Below are positions 11,501 through 21,779 of a DNA stretch of 64,000 nt, piece after piece. The position numbers and the translations under genes are program-made. The stretch's first letter is position 1, and every line of letters starts with the position of its first letter. The notes beneath the pieces are model-generated. The model worked only from the letters and a program-made list of their open reading frames with translations, did not search any database and was not told the origin of the DNA. Location of the stretch: the NCBI RefSeq assembly GCF_010093815.1, contig NW_022985569.1, positions 1 through 64,000 of the forward strand, written 5' to 3'. This DNA is from Pseudovirgaria hyperparasitica. Lineage: Eukaryota > Ascomycota > Dothideomycetes > Acrospermales > Acrospermaceae.

Positions 11501-12033
11501 TATTCCTAAAGGACATCAATGCTACGAGATCGGGATTTGGCGGGAACCCAGCAGACCAGGACGGGGGGTCAAGCTTCGACAGCGCGACGCTGCGTTGCAC
11601 ATGGGCGCAGACACGCTTTCTGGTACAGATCTGGACGAACAGCGCCTCGACCAAGCCGTTGCTGCAAGCCGCCTCGGGCACGCCAACATCAACATCTTCT
11701 GCGTCCACTCCATCGTCCTCGTCCTCGGCAAACGACTTTGTCACACCCGGCTCCTTTCCCTACCCGGTGACCATCACGCTGGACAGGCACGGCGGCGCCG
11801 CTGCCAAGAAGCTGGTATACTGCTACGGCATGGACGCGTCTGGCAAGATCGAGCCGAAGCGCAGCACCATCACGCTCGAGGATAGGTCCTTTGGCGGGGT
11901 CGCCGTGAATGGCAACAAGGGCCCGTTTACCAACACCACCGTCAGCGTGGGCGATGGTGGGCCTGGGGGCCTTGATGGCGGCAGCGGGGGCTGTGGCTGC
12001 TCGTGGGTAAACTGGGCGGGCGCAGGCACGTGA
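8599..12033 (+). CDS. Large single-pass membrane protein, fungal-specific
   Basis: A single 3435-bp exon encoding 1144 residues, starting MSGQLPPAPLRKDTIYLQRR. Residues 1-740 are hydrophilic, low-complexity and Ser/Pro/Arg-rich, as expected for a disordered cytoplasmic region. A strongly basic patch (KKKRKKR, near 735) precedes one hydrophobic helix at about 742-765 (CGGALIAVILIVVLVLVL), so the C-terminal 380 residues should lie outside the cytosol under the positive-inside rule. That part contains several N-glycosylation sequons (NLT, NRS, NDT, NTT, NAT) and a Gly-rich end. It matches my memory of a conserved fungal family sometimes labelled 'glycoprotease family', but I see no metal-binding or protease motif. 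I would not assign enzymatic activity. A wall or stress sensor-like architecture is inference. Confidence 0.8.
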   Translation: MSGQLPPAPLRKDTIYLQRRNERDQSREPTHQQSNNEGTEVAFAMEKNMTYQNVSHTRSSSTQSNSGLLDLTSSHTQDDTHPYSEDRVLTRKPSRIFKYKNNAIQGSKRTLRASQKRRQAGITVDTGHSRHKGMTPKELRYGTAAEKHAGLRIFASPRSAMDSPVLGSEGWWRSRSKKRASRAARGTRNRTTSNTSDRGVIPGLDALNAQSATEHLSPSKLQSLDISPADRPIFIGMSVAPEALSEVESDIEARTRKRSDSGDSPFTPTIIITPAVQRSQFSPDQHPRPASSVYSRFTSAARTPYTVTTSHPPVPALPDFAKTQTNNNVAAATTKYFNFEKGDKWPRRIRDSNMTDFEEDADDSANVRRNRVMSGETVFEEDDSPVRRDLMVRNSGITIDTNVPTPRRSRGWWNYITTPFDASHPESLWPRTPADDKSVGTPKVSEEKPQVPALGLQTRIDIQREAPLISAFSASTVTTMASPWGRGDAEKTPVSPIGLSLSPSHTTYAGPGLSIAEQLSMAPSPPKSAAASVMNTTPPELHQPSPSVDDSPPKDVVARSSAWPFGQTSTTYTTSYDSPSLQQIPVMSMTTPGPELDAMEARTSEERDPPPMVGAHVSNGHNKTRESKTSESSRSRSVGTALTSPYHSPATYGPRDTVFPGSKTDSSHTQRMQHSNHTSYHSGGSRSMKGDALKVYTEKDFLPPPQAVKKQKSDKPKRQCNLFKKRSDKPVDKKKRKKRMCIICGLCGGALIAVILIVVLVLVLTKKHKPDDTPIQSQWLNLTNYPPIPTGISTIAGPTLAHEETGCVIPATQWSCSLPKEEHDSVAPNRSDQPNFRLIIRYKNDTATKTRRQDDLFSPNPSPPSAEDQAFLGNTTDKNVEPFAGEDTPFFISFITPSGTPSISKRQSDDGDVVPNIEDIIPPPATVSGGLAAPANLLPLPVAQPLHLYNRGTVDEHYGFYTYFDRSIFLKDINATRSGFGGNPADQDGGSSFDSATLRCTWAQTRFLVQIWTNSASTKPLLQAASGTPTSTSSASTPSSSSSANDFVTPGSFPYPVTITLDRHGGAAAKKLVYCYGMDASGKIEPKRSTITLEDRSFGGVAVNGNKGPFTNTTVSVGDGGPGGLDGGSGGCGCSWVNWAGAGT

Positions 12034-12814
12034 TGAGTGAGACTTCATGTGTGTTGAGGGGGTGGGTGAAGAAGCAAATACTACTATTATCCTCTTTGTA
12101 TACATATTTCTGTTTGTGGGGTGGCTTGGTGGAATCTTTTCTGTTGCATTGCGAAGGGGCGTGGGCATGGCATGATATGGTGTGGCATGCGTAGATAGCT
12201 TAGTTACTTGGGTACGTATTAATAGTCTGCGAGACAGATGTGTGTATACAGTGGCTAGTCATTTTCTGCTTGGGCCCGTGATGCTGCTGCGAGTGGAAAT
12301 GGATGGCTCTGAAAGTCTGACATGTACGTGTCTCTACAGCTCTCATTCGTGTTGGCCAAGACATCCTGTCTTGTTCTTGTCCCTTGACGAAGGCCTGAGG
12401 ACTTTATTGTCCGCTGGGGTCTTGTCCGCTGGGTCTTGTCCACTCTGCTCCGTAGTCAATGTATTATGCTATTTTACAGATATATACATACATATACATA
12501 TACAAGCCTGAACTAAACCTAATCCCACACCAACGCCATCACCGCAAAAGCATAAGATAGATAGTCACTCGTCTAAATCTACCTCTTGACCTTCAGTCCG
12601 TCATTAGTGCTTTTATATCTTAAGTAAGTAATCTTTGACGTACCCATATATGTCCGCTACGTACCCAGCACACAATCTACCCTACTAGCTAGTCCACTCA
12701 TTCACTGACCCACTCAAACACACGCTCTCTCTCCTTCACTTATATACTTGATATTGGCGTTGACTAGTTCATGGACTATCTGGCTCGTTGATGCTTGATC
12801 CCTGTGTTGGGGTC

Positions 12815-12892
12815 TCTTTCCTTTCTTTCTTTCTTTCTTTATTTCTTTCTTGCTCTCCTTCCTTCCTTGCTTTCTTTCTTTCCTTACTTCTC
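12815..12892. repeat. CTTT/CCTT microsatellite
   Basis: An imperfect tetranucleotide tract of CTTT and CCTT units with a few interruptions, in non-coding DNA. Confidence 0.9.
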
Positions 12893-13274
12893 GCTGAGAA
12901 CAAGAACATGCACCGGAACTGTCGATGCGACGATTCGGCAAATGGGACGAGACCGCGCATGGATCCACAAGGACACAGGCGCTATGCGCTTGCTCGCTCG
13001 CTCGCTCGTTCGCCCGTGCTGGGCTGGGCTATGTTTGAGCATGTCCCAGGACCGCAGTGCGTATCATGCATGCGTGTGTTTGGGGGGTTGGGGTTGTGCG
13101 TTGTGTTGTCGACATGTATTACCATTGTGCATTATCATTATATAGTGCTGCTGATCCACGACACTGAAACTGACGCTACTGATTGGATAACTACCATCAT
13201 ACAACAATGCCAACCATCACCATCACTACTAATCCACACAAACACGCATCTGCTCAAAATTCATGAAAGCGTCG

Positions 13275-13459
13275 ATTATAGTTTCCAAACACTTGGAACA
13301 CGCAGTGCCACATCCTTTCTATCTTCCATTGTAGAAGCAAGGGTTATACTGGTCTTCTACTCTTAGATAGAGAAGGGGAGATAGGAGAGGGGGATGGGTA
13401 TTTATAGGGGTTGGTTGAAGGGCCGGGGTTAGTAGGGGTGTGTGCCGGGTTGGCCTGGG
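13275..13459 (-). promoter_or_regulatory. Promoter-like module A (minus strand)
   Basis: On the minus strand the order is CCAACCCGGCAC (13442-13453), then a TATA-like box CTATAAATA (13399-13407), then CT-rich DNA, then GGAAACTATA (13278-13287), 112 bp past the TATA box. Modules B and C share this order. What the module drives is unknown. A 19-codon frame lies across the last element, too short to judge. Confidence 0.4.
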
Positions 13460-13922
13460 CATGTAGCGGGTCAGTCTAGATATTGCGTGATTCAACTTGA
13501 CTAAACTAAGTAGTTAACTGACAACTGACTGAATCATTCACAGGACGAATGGCGTGTTTATGCTAGATAAGATGTATATAAATAGATAGATTTGTGAGTC
13601 CTTAAGTTTTCGGGTAGAGTGTAACTACATACGTGTTATAGGGTTACTACGACTAGTTCTACTACTGCTACGAACGAGAACGACTCTGATCATGCTGCTG
13701 TCTATGCTATTGATGGTAATGCACTTTATCATCATCACCACACACCACACACCACACACCAACCCCCAAACATACAAACAAACAACAGCCTCCCCACACC
13801 ATGCCATCTCAACGATACACACACCCATGGGCCATGGATTTTCTACTCTGAGAATGAGTAGCGCCGGGCCACTACAATAATGCTCATGTCTCTTCTTATT
13901 CTGGGAACATGCTTGAACTGTG

Positions 13923-14105
13923 CCATATAGTTCCTTATAACCAACCCGTGCGAAACGCATTTGCACTGTGGGTTTTGGGGTTGGGAATGGGGGGAGGGAA
14001 TGGGGGTTGGTATTTATAGGTGGTATGTGTCGGGTTGGAGGAGGGGAGGGGAGGGTAGGGTAGGGTAAGTGGGTTGGTTGTTAATATGTGCCGGGTTGGT
14101 CTGGG
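13923..14105 (-). promoter_or_regulatory. Promoter-like module B (minus strand)
   Basis: On the minus strand the order is CCAACCCGGCAC (14088-14099), a second near copy (14027-14037), a TATA-like box CTATAAATA (14011-14019), pyrimidine-rich DNA, and GGAACTATATGG (13923-13934), about 85 bp past the TATA box. The last 12-mer is identical to one in module C. This supports common descent of B and C. Confidence 0.4.
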
Positions 14106-14369
14106 TGGTCTAGTCGTTCTACTTAGTGTAAATGTAGGGTAGTTCGCGTGACTTGAGTTTGACTGGGTGACTTACTTATTCACTGAACGCCCAACGAAGA
14201 TGTGTGGTAGCCTGACTGGCTGGCTAGCTAGCTGGGTACGTCTTAACACGTACGTGCTACTAGACATACATGTTAACAATAGGTGGGTTAATACGTATCC
14301 TGTAATTCTTACACAAGCCTGTCATACTCTTCTCCTATCATACCCTTCTCATATCGAGCACGTACACGT

Positions 14370-14539
14370 CAACCCGACGCGTCAACCCGGCACTAATTAG
14401 TAAGTCAGCGTATATACATCTATATAAACCCCCCTCCTCTCTCCCTCCTCCGTCCCTCCCAACCAACCCCCTCAACCCCACACGCACCGCAACAGGTCTT
14501 AGTTTATGCTGCGGTCGCCGCGGCGGTGGAACTATATGG
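14370..14539 (+). promoter_or_regulatory. Promoter-like module C (plus strand)
   Basis: On the plus strand the order is CAACCCGACGC (14370-14380), CAACCCGGCAC (14383-14393), the TATA box TATATAAA (14421-14428), a long CT/CCC-rich tract, and GGAACTATATGG (14528-14539), 107 bp past the TATA box. It is an inverted relative of modules A and B. No convincing coding gene follows. Confidence 0.42.
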
Positions 14540-15016
14540 ATTCAAGGTGTGCGTTGTGGGGCTCGGTTTGAGGGGAAAGAGGAAGGGGAAATTATGGACA
14601 GGGACGGAGGAAAAAGGGAGGTGATGGGGGATGAAAAGGCAAAGCAAATGATGTGAGAGGTTTTGGAGGGGGGAGAGTGAGGGTTGTGGGGTGTTGGGTG
14701 TTGGTGGTGATAAGTGGTATTTGGTCTTGATGATGATGATGACTATGAGCGATGACGATAGTGAACAGTAAACAGCATCTGCAAGAGCGCAGCTCACACA
14801 TCTCACCCTCCCATACCCTCCCCAACAGAGCAGTATTCGCAATCCCACGCACCAAGGCCACATCTACGCGCCACCAAGCCACCACGATCCACAAACTCAG
14901 GTCTTGAAAACGCTATTTACCGCGGATGTGTGCGTGTACAACCTACGAGGTAGATATATCAGAGATTATATACATGCGTAGCAGTCATTCGATTCCTATG
15001 TTCCAACCAAGGCTAT

Positions 15017-17694
15017 CTACCTCCCCCTCGAATTATCCCACATCAAATCAAACCCACTACCACTTCCAGGTCCAGACCTAGCCCCAGAGCTAGCCCCAGC
15101 CCCAAACGACACTCTCTCCCGCTCCGGCTCGTCGTCCATCTCCGGCTCCGGCGCTACGACTTGCAAGTCGGCTCCGTCGTCGGATTCTGTGTCGTAGTCT
15201 TCTGGGTCGGACGCGGGTGTGGGGTTTGGAGAGCCTGCTGCGGGTGGAGAACGGGGTGTTGGTGTTGAAGTTAAGATAGGGTGGTTTGAGTTGTTGTGGG
15301 ATGATGAGGAGCCGGGGCGTTCTAGCTCAGGGGAGAGGAGGGCTTTTTGTTCTTTGGGTTGGAATACTGATGGGTGGGGGTGTGTTGGTAGGGGGCGTGT
15401 GAGAGGTGCTTTGGGTCGTTGGGGGAGGGAAGGTGTTGGTTCGATGTCTGTGTCGAGGAGGGATGAGAGGAGGTCGCTTGGTTTTGACGAGCTTGTTGAA
15501 TGATGTGGCTGAGGACTGGTAGACATCAGGCCTTGCCCCCCTGCTCCTGACGGGCGCTGCCACTCCGGCGTGGTGTTCTCGTCGACGTCGATATCGAGCA
15601 ACGGCTTTGTGCTGTCCACCATCACGATACCATGTCCGCTGTCCTGCGCCTTGACCATCGTCTCGACGTCGACCTTTTTTCTTTCCGCCATTCCCTGCTT
15701 GCCCTTCTGTTCTTGCTTCCGCATTCTCTGCTCTTCAATCTCCCTCTCAACCACATCCCTATTCACATCCTCCCACCCAATTCTCAGCAGTACCTGTCCA
15801 ACAAGATCCTTATAGCTCGTGTGCCCGTCCACCGCACCGCCCAGATCCACATTCTCCACACCCTCCACGCCCCTCACCTTCTGCAGCCCGGCAACACCCC
15901 ATTGCAGTGCCCCAGCACGATACACCAGCCCAAGAATCCAATCATCGCCACTATACGCATTCACAACCCTCCCACACACCACCGCCCTCACCTTCCGCCA
16001 CTGCCCTTCGTCCGCGGGCACCGGCGCACCCATAAACACCACGCTCTCCACCAGCCCGAACGCGCCACACTCGGCCAGCCTCAGCAGCGCAAACCACAAC
16101 ACTCGCGCACCCAGACTGTAGCCCACGAGACTGACCGGGCGCTCGCCCTGGACACGGTCCATGAGTGCCTGGGCAAGCACGGCGCCCGCCTTCTCGCTGC
16201 GACTCTTGGCCACGGCCCACGGCGAGTCGAGCATGTTTGCCGTACGGATCAGGCCGATGGGCATCAGGCCCGCGGCGATGCTGGAGAGTAGGGTTGCGCG
16301 CAGGACTTCCCAGGTCAGGGTGTCGACGGCAAATGATTGGATGAGTGTGGCGAGGTTGGTGCCTAGGCGGAGCAGGGCGTCCGTCTCATACTGGAGGGCG
16401 AACGGTTCGGTGGTGTGTGAGTCGAGACAGTTCCAGGGCTGGGTGATGTCGGCAGCAGAGGTGAGGAAGCCGGATATGGCGATTGTGAGGCGGAGGTGGT
16501 GGGTGCGTTTTGCTTGGATGATTGCAGAGTCGTTGGGATGGCTTGCTGGTTCAGGGGATTGATCATGCCCTGGAGCTTGTCAATAAGAAAATCACGACGC
16601 TGGAGTGGACAAGTACCATGTATTGGCACAAACTGGAATTCTTCAACATCCTTGGCGTACTTCTCCACGATGCCACCCGTCATCTTCCCTCCATAGGCAC
16701 CAAACAACCCCCCTATCAGGAAAAAATTGGTGGCTAGAGGTCCCAGTAGAGTAGCCAGAGCACCGAGTCCCAGGCTCCCCATAACACCGCCGATAGCACC
16801 AGCAAGTATAGGAGCCGCAAGACCGCCAGTGACTCCAATAAGTACAGCTCCACCGACTGTCGCCAGACCAACTTTCCATTTCCGCGACAAAACACCGTCA
16901 TCGGACTGCTTTTGTTTCGCTTCCTCGGCAGACATCTGTGAGGCAGCTGAATCCAGTAGACCGCGTGCTACTGTCGCTTCACGCTCAGACAGGACACAAT
17001 CAGACAACCGGAAGCTTTTCTGCAAGTACTGCAGTAAAATCCGCGAGTAGGCATGATAGTGCTCCAGACTTAGCACTAGCAGTAACATGCAATGTAGAAC
17101 AAGAACTCGCTGCGGCTCCTCAAGCTTAGTGATGTTCGTAGGTATCGAGCGGACGCGAAAAGTGTACTCTAGCTCGCTATCTGCCGGCTCGTCAGCAGCA
17201 GCATCCTCTCCCTGAGCCCAGGCGTAGAACCTCGCTTCTCTACGCTTCGTAGCTGCAGCGTCTGCTTCAGCAGATGCGTTTCGGCGAGCAATCCGCACTT
17301 CCTCAGATCGAACCGACAGGACTTCGCCAACTCGCTTCAGCACCTTCATACGCCACCCGTCAAAATCGGCAAGTGCCTCTTTCTGGAAACGCTGCATCTC
17401 CGGTGTCGATAATTCGGCTTCTCTGCGACGCCGGTTCTGCTCAATCTTCGCTCTTTCGTCGGTCTTCCGGTCGTCGACGTCGAGCAGAGAGTCTGCACCT
17501 GAGGAAGCACGTGACAGTGGAGCTGAGACATCGAAATTGGCCAGAAGGTTTCGACGCATGTTGTCGGCGGCGAGACAGACCAGCAGAGCGAGATCGACGC
17601 GTTGTGCTTTCGTGTTTAGGATAGTGGTCAGCGACATGTCGTCCTCTTTCTGCGAGGAGGCGCCGCGGCCTGCGTTGCCCCAGCCGGAGAACAT
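15017..17694 (-). CDS. DUF726 / TMCO4-family lipase-like membrane protein
   Basis: Exons at 17694-16617 and 16569-15017 give 876 residues. A 47-nt intron (16570-16616, GTACTT...CAG) joins two frames that do not otherwise meet. The N-terminal third is charged and helical. Residues 274-342 are a Gly/Ala-rich hydrophobic block (GGAVLIGVTGGLAAPILAGA) that could be membrane-inserted. After the join the alpha/beta-hydrolase part reads LRLTIAISGFL, ITQPW, and the nucleophile elbow VSLVGYSLGARVLW with G-Y-S-L-G at about 509-513. The partner-acid and His regions follow (YSGDDWILGLVYR, GHTSYKDL). The C-terminal 200 residues are disordered Ser/Pro-rich sequence. The family includes yeast Mil1 (YFL034W) and human TMCO4. 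The substrate is unknown, and lipase activity is only an inference from the fold. Confidence 0.87.
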
Positions 17695-18144
17695 GTTGAA
17701 CGCTGTACTTCTGTTCTGAGCTCGCTATAATGATGTGTTACTTGAAGGGACCTGTGATGCGAGCCCTTCAATTGTGGCTTGTTGGTGGAAAGGTTGTTGC
17801 TTTGCCAAGAATACGTCCAATGTTGGCTTGGCTGCTGCCTGAATATCAATCCTCACGACCAGGACACGGGAATATTTGCGCCATCGTTTTCCTGATGGTA
17901 ATCGCAATGATATCAGACGTGGAAACAGAAATATTGGAAGTGTTGTTATTCGTTTTCTGAGCAGCGATGATACGTGATCTGTGGAAGGAGGATAGATTCA
18001 AGGTTTCATCTATGCTTATGGTGGGGCACACGAGCGATGTATTAGTTCGGCAGATCCCGACACAGTGAAGATTCGAAGAATGGTGGTGCAGGTAGATGGC
18101 ATTCTGAACTTTTATCCTATTAACCAAGCATCAATTACCTCATC
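17695..18144. other. Intergenic region between DUF726 and USB1 genes
   Basis: 450 bp between two minus-strand genes, carrying the 3' flank of USB1 and the promoter of the DUF726 gene. No gene is seen. Confidence 0.5.
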
Positions 18145-19211
18145 CTAGACAATGAGCCCATTTTCGGGTTCGCTGTACTTGGTGGATAGGTCGACCGAAT
18201 CCACCTTGTTACCGATCTTTACCTTGACAGAGTTGAAATGGACGTTCATGCTACGGAGACTGGACATGAGATCTGTTACGTTGCTAGCTTCGTCAAAGTT
18301 CGGTCCACATATGGGTTGCAGTGCCCAAGCCAGACTGACGTGAAAGCAGTGCGTGCGGTCAACAACTTCAACAAGGCTGTCGCTGCGACTACTACTGCCA
18401 TGATGCTGCTTTTTGGTTTTGACAGAATGGTCGTGCAGCTCTGCCTCTTTATCATCGTATAGCTGATCCAAGTCCAAGGACGCTGCAGCTCGATTACTCG
18501 CGTCCAAGAGACGGTTAAGCTCGTCGCTGTCTGGTCTATCGATGCCAGCGACTAGAAAGTAACGCGTACGCGAATGATTGGGTACCCACCTCAGTGAGGT
18601 GAACTTGATATGGAAAGGTCGCACACCACTTTGCTTGAGACTCACGACAGTCTTCGTGTAGAAGCTATCCTTCTGCGCCGTCGTCAGGGTTAGGGAACGA
18701 GAGAGGGAGATATGTAGCGGAAGGGACATCTGAATATCGGAAGTAAGCAGACTCGTAATGCGTGGACGTATTGGTGTATCTCCCGACGGGCGCCGAGGCG
18801 AATCTCCGGCCGTCTTGCGAGCAAAGTCCACGAGACTATTGAGAACTGTGGACTCGGCAGAGTTCGGATGCCCTCGGAGTCATAGTTAGTCATTACAGGC
18901 ACTGCTGTATACCATAAGCAGCTATACGCGGTACGCAACTTACATTCCAGATAGACATGGGAGGGCCAATTTCCTTGTCTGTGCGGCACGGCCCTGATGC
19001 GGCCGCCATGCAAGGCTGGATCGTCTTCTGTAGTGGTCCTCGCGTTATACGAGTACAGGTCGTGAAATGAGTCTGGAAGTGGTGGCAGATCGGATGATGT
19101 GGAGTTGTCGTGTTTTCGCTTCAAGGCGTTGTTGGTGTTGGCTTTGCGTGGCAGCGGCTGGGCGTCTTGGAGGTCATCGTCGTCCGAGTCGGAATAGTCG
19201 ACGAGGCCCAT
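18145..19211 (-). CDS. USB1: U6 snRNA 3'-5' phosphodiesterase
   Basis: Exons at 19211-18944 and 18872-18145 give 331 residues. The 71-nt intron has donor GTAAGT, a CTAAC branch site and an unusual GAG acceptor. This join alone restores the conserved run NWPSHVYLEWHPNSAESTVL. The 2H-phosphoesterase fold is shown by two H-x-S motifs: LPLHISLSR (His143, Ser145) and CFHVSLAW (His267, Ser269). USB1/Mpn1 trims the oligo(U) tail of U6 snRNA in the nucleus, leaving a protected end, and so sets U6 stability for splicing. The acidic start (MGLVDYSDSDDDD) is typical of fungal members. The gene is divergent from the Pal1 gene, sharing a 629-bp upstream region. All key residues are present. Confidence 0.92.
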
Positions 19212-19840
19212 TACATGTTCTTCTTCTTCTTCCTCTTTTCCTCGTGCTCCGGATTCGGGATGACAAGGCTGACGGAGGTGGATTTGCGTAGACGTGTACC
19301 TGACGAGGAAAGGGAAAAGAGATGACGTTAATCCCGGGCGATTTAGAGGGATTCGATCTGCAGACCCTTTTCTTATGGGACTACTATTGTGTAGCGGCGG
19401 GCTGGGCTGGCTGGACTGGGCTGGAATACTGTAAGCGGGCGGGCTGGGGGCGCTGATTGGCGTCTAATTGGCGTCTTTTTGGGGAGGGACCCGCCCTTTT
19501 CGGGGGATGGACCCGCCGATTTGGAGGGAATGACCCTGGCGGCGGGCTGTTGGGCATGACGTAGCGCGGATTGGCCCATGCAGTGTATGTACCTGCCACG
19601 CGTCATGGCCCGTCAGGTCGTGGCTTCCAAATCAACACGAGGCTGCCCGCATCCGCATCTTAATAATATCTGCGGCCTCGTGCTGCACCCCCGGTTCTGC
19701 ATTTGACCTTGTCCGTCCTATTTACTGTACTCCTCTGCTTCTCACTTCCACCTCTCGCTCTCTGTACAGCTGCAAAAGCCTCCTCATTTGTGTTTCATTG
19801 TCGTCTGACACTGTCCTGATTACATTATACTACCACTAGA
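19212..19840. promoter_or_regulatory. Divergent promoter region of USB1 and the Pal1 gene
   Basis: A GC-rich 629-bp region. It holds tandem ATTGGCGTC copies and a further ATTGG (inverted CCAAT cores) and about three degenerate copies of a GGGA-n-GACCCGCC-type word between 19480 and 19550. CT-rich DNA precedes the Pal1-gene start. No coding frame is supported. Confidence 0.45.
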
Positions 19841-21020
19841 ATGGGCGAAGACAAAGCTTGGGTAAGCAATCAGCTCTCTTCCTATCCCATCATGTTCGAT
19901 AATTGACACTTGACAGGCAAAGGCCTATGTCCTCGATCCATTAAGCGGACCTGATCCAAGCGATGAGACTGGTCCTGGATCACATTTCCGCTCCACATAT
20001 GATTCACTTCCTCCGTCTCCGGCATCCGATTCGTCCAAGACTCCACAAGTAGCTGTCCAGACTACCGGTGGAAGCTCATCCACGAACCCATTCAAACGCA
20101 ACACAAACTCTCACTCCCGAGCAAGCTCAAACCCTTCATACCCTACTCCGCCAAGCTCTACAAGCCCACGACGAGAACAGTTTCCTGTTTTGCCAGACCA
20201 CGGCTCACCAAGTCATTTGTCTCCAAGCCAGTCGCACGGCAGGGATGGACCGTCCGGGCATAGACGCCGTGGGAGCTCGCTCAATGAGAGGTACCCTGGC
20301 GATCCTACAGTTCGCCCTCTCGACATGCTCCGCAAAGATACCAAGCGGGCACACCGAGCACCACATCTCCGCAAAGCAAACCACATTGGTCCTGATTTGA
20401 TCGATCGCCTCGATCCGACCATGACGTATCATCATGAGAGCCCCTATGACGCCGCGTCAATTGCTCGCAACCAACAGAAAAAGTACAGCCCTATTGCAGC
20501 TCTCGAGTCGAGCAACAAGGAGGCCTTGAAAGCAACTCCTCGTGAAAACATTCAGAATGCAGTCCAACGCCATCGTCCACTTGAAGGCGTAGCGACTGTC
20601 CCTCCAGGGATGGAAGATCGCTTCGGACGCAAGTACGATTACGAAGAAGGTTCCGACATGCAGCGTGAAAACGGTGGCGACTATAAGCGGTGGCCGGGTC
20701 TGGTGAGTTCAACCACGTGTTCTTGTAATGTAAATGTACATACTAATCCCGCTCAGCAATATCACCCCAATGATCTCAAGGGCAAAAGCGAGCCGTCGTA
20801 CACCATTGAGAAAGCACTGAAAGATCACAAGGCGCGCGGAGGTGATGTCGAGATGACGTCCCGAGCACGCAACAAGAGTCTAAACCACACCGACCGACCG
20901 AGCAGCCTCAACGGACACGCCGCGAGTGGTATCGATCGCAGCAACAGCACCGGTGCCAACGTCACATCCGCACTCAAGCAGCGCCTGCACATCGGCCGCA
21001 AGCCTGTCACTCAGAACTAA
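19841..21020 (+). CDS. Pal1-family cell-morphology / endocytic protein
   Basis: Exons at 19841-19861, 19917-20702 and 20757-21020 give 356 residues. The first exon is only seven codons (MGEDKAW). The second intron (54 nt, GTGAGT...TACTAAT...CAG) is in frame and lacks stops, so its retention would add 18 residues. The family core runs from NERYPGDPTVRPLDMLRKDT and HRAPHLRK through PYDAASIARN, SPIAALESSNKEALKATPRE and VQRHRPLEGVATVPPGMEDR, all hallmarks of the Pal1 domain. In fission yeast Pal1 sits at growing tips, and the budding yeast relatives act with early endocytic coat proteins. Both flanks are disordered and Ser/Pro-rich. The symbol is left blank because fungal paralogue naming varies. 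Confidence 0.9.
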
Positions 21021-21532
21021 CATGATCCATACTCAAGAACAATCTACTCCGTCATGTACGATACGACTTAGTAACTGGACGAGTAACTAGAATAGGCGAG
21101 AAAATGGAGGAATTGGATTACACAATGGAGTCTTGGATACCACAAAACGTTGATGATCATCACACTGCCTGGACATTATTGCTCCACGATATATCTATAT
21201 CTTTTCAGAATTAACGACGCCACGAGTCTCCTTATTGCTTCATAGTAGTGTGTATATTATATATAGAGAGAGGAAAGATTTGGATATACCGCTTTGTACG
21301 TCATGTTCGTGTCATGTGTCAACTAACTGTGTCTCGTATTGGAAGAGCATTGTAGCGTTCCATGTCGTCAATCAGCCCTACACACTCTTCATCAATGAAC
21401 CATGTCACTAGATTTTGACTTGACTCTCAAAATTAACAAGACATAAACGTGCGGTACTATGCATTTTCAGTTGATACGACTATACACATATAACTATCTA
21501 TGTGTTCCCCTTCACCAACCAAACCAAACCAA

Positions 21533-21764
21533 ATCCATTCATCCATCCGTCCATTCATCCATCCGTCCATTCATCCATCCGTCCATTCATCCATCCGTCC
21601 ATTCATCCATCCGTCCATTCATCCATNNNNNNNNNNNNNNNNNNNNNNNNNNNNNNNNNNNNNNNNNNNNNTCCATTCATCCATCCGTCCATTCATCCAT
21701 CCGTCCATTCATCCATCCGTCCATTCATCCATCCGTCCATTCATCCATCCGTCCATTCATCCAT
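21533..21764. repeat. 16-bp minisatellite interrupted by an assembly gap
   Basis: Head-to-tail copies of CCATCCGTCCATTCAT with almost no divergence flank a run of unknown bases at 21627-21671. The true copy number is therefore unknown. The near identity of the copies suggests recent expansion or homogenisation. Confidence 0.95.
21627..21671. other. Assembly gap (45 N)
   Basis: A run of 45 N inside the minisatellite, so it is a collapsed or unresolved repeat. The size may be nominal. Confidence 0.98.
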
Positions 21765-21779
21765 TGATGCATCCATAGA

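Larger units (their letters stand above)
12034..15016. other. 3-kb gene-free region with promoter-like modules
   Basis: No supported protein gene across about 3 kb. The region contains a CTTT-rich tract (12815-12892), AC-rich runs and three related TATA-type modules (listed separately at 13275-13459, 13923-14105 and 14370-14539). Many open frames are short and of low complexity. The 12.0-12.5 kb part is probably the 3' UTR of the large membrane-protein gene. Transcribed non-coding RNA or very small peptides are possible but not shown. Confidence 0.5.

Noticed and set aside
14504-14894. Minus-strand frames rich in Pro/Ser/His
   Set aside because: The DNA is a GT/GGGA-rich tract. There is no start context, splice signal or family motif.
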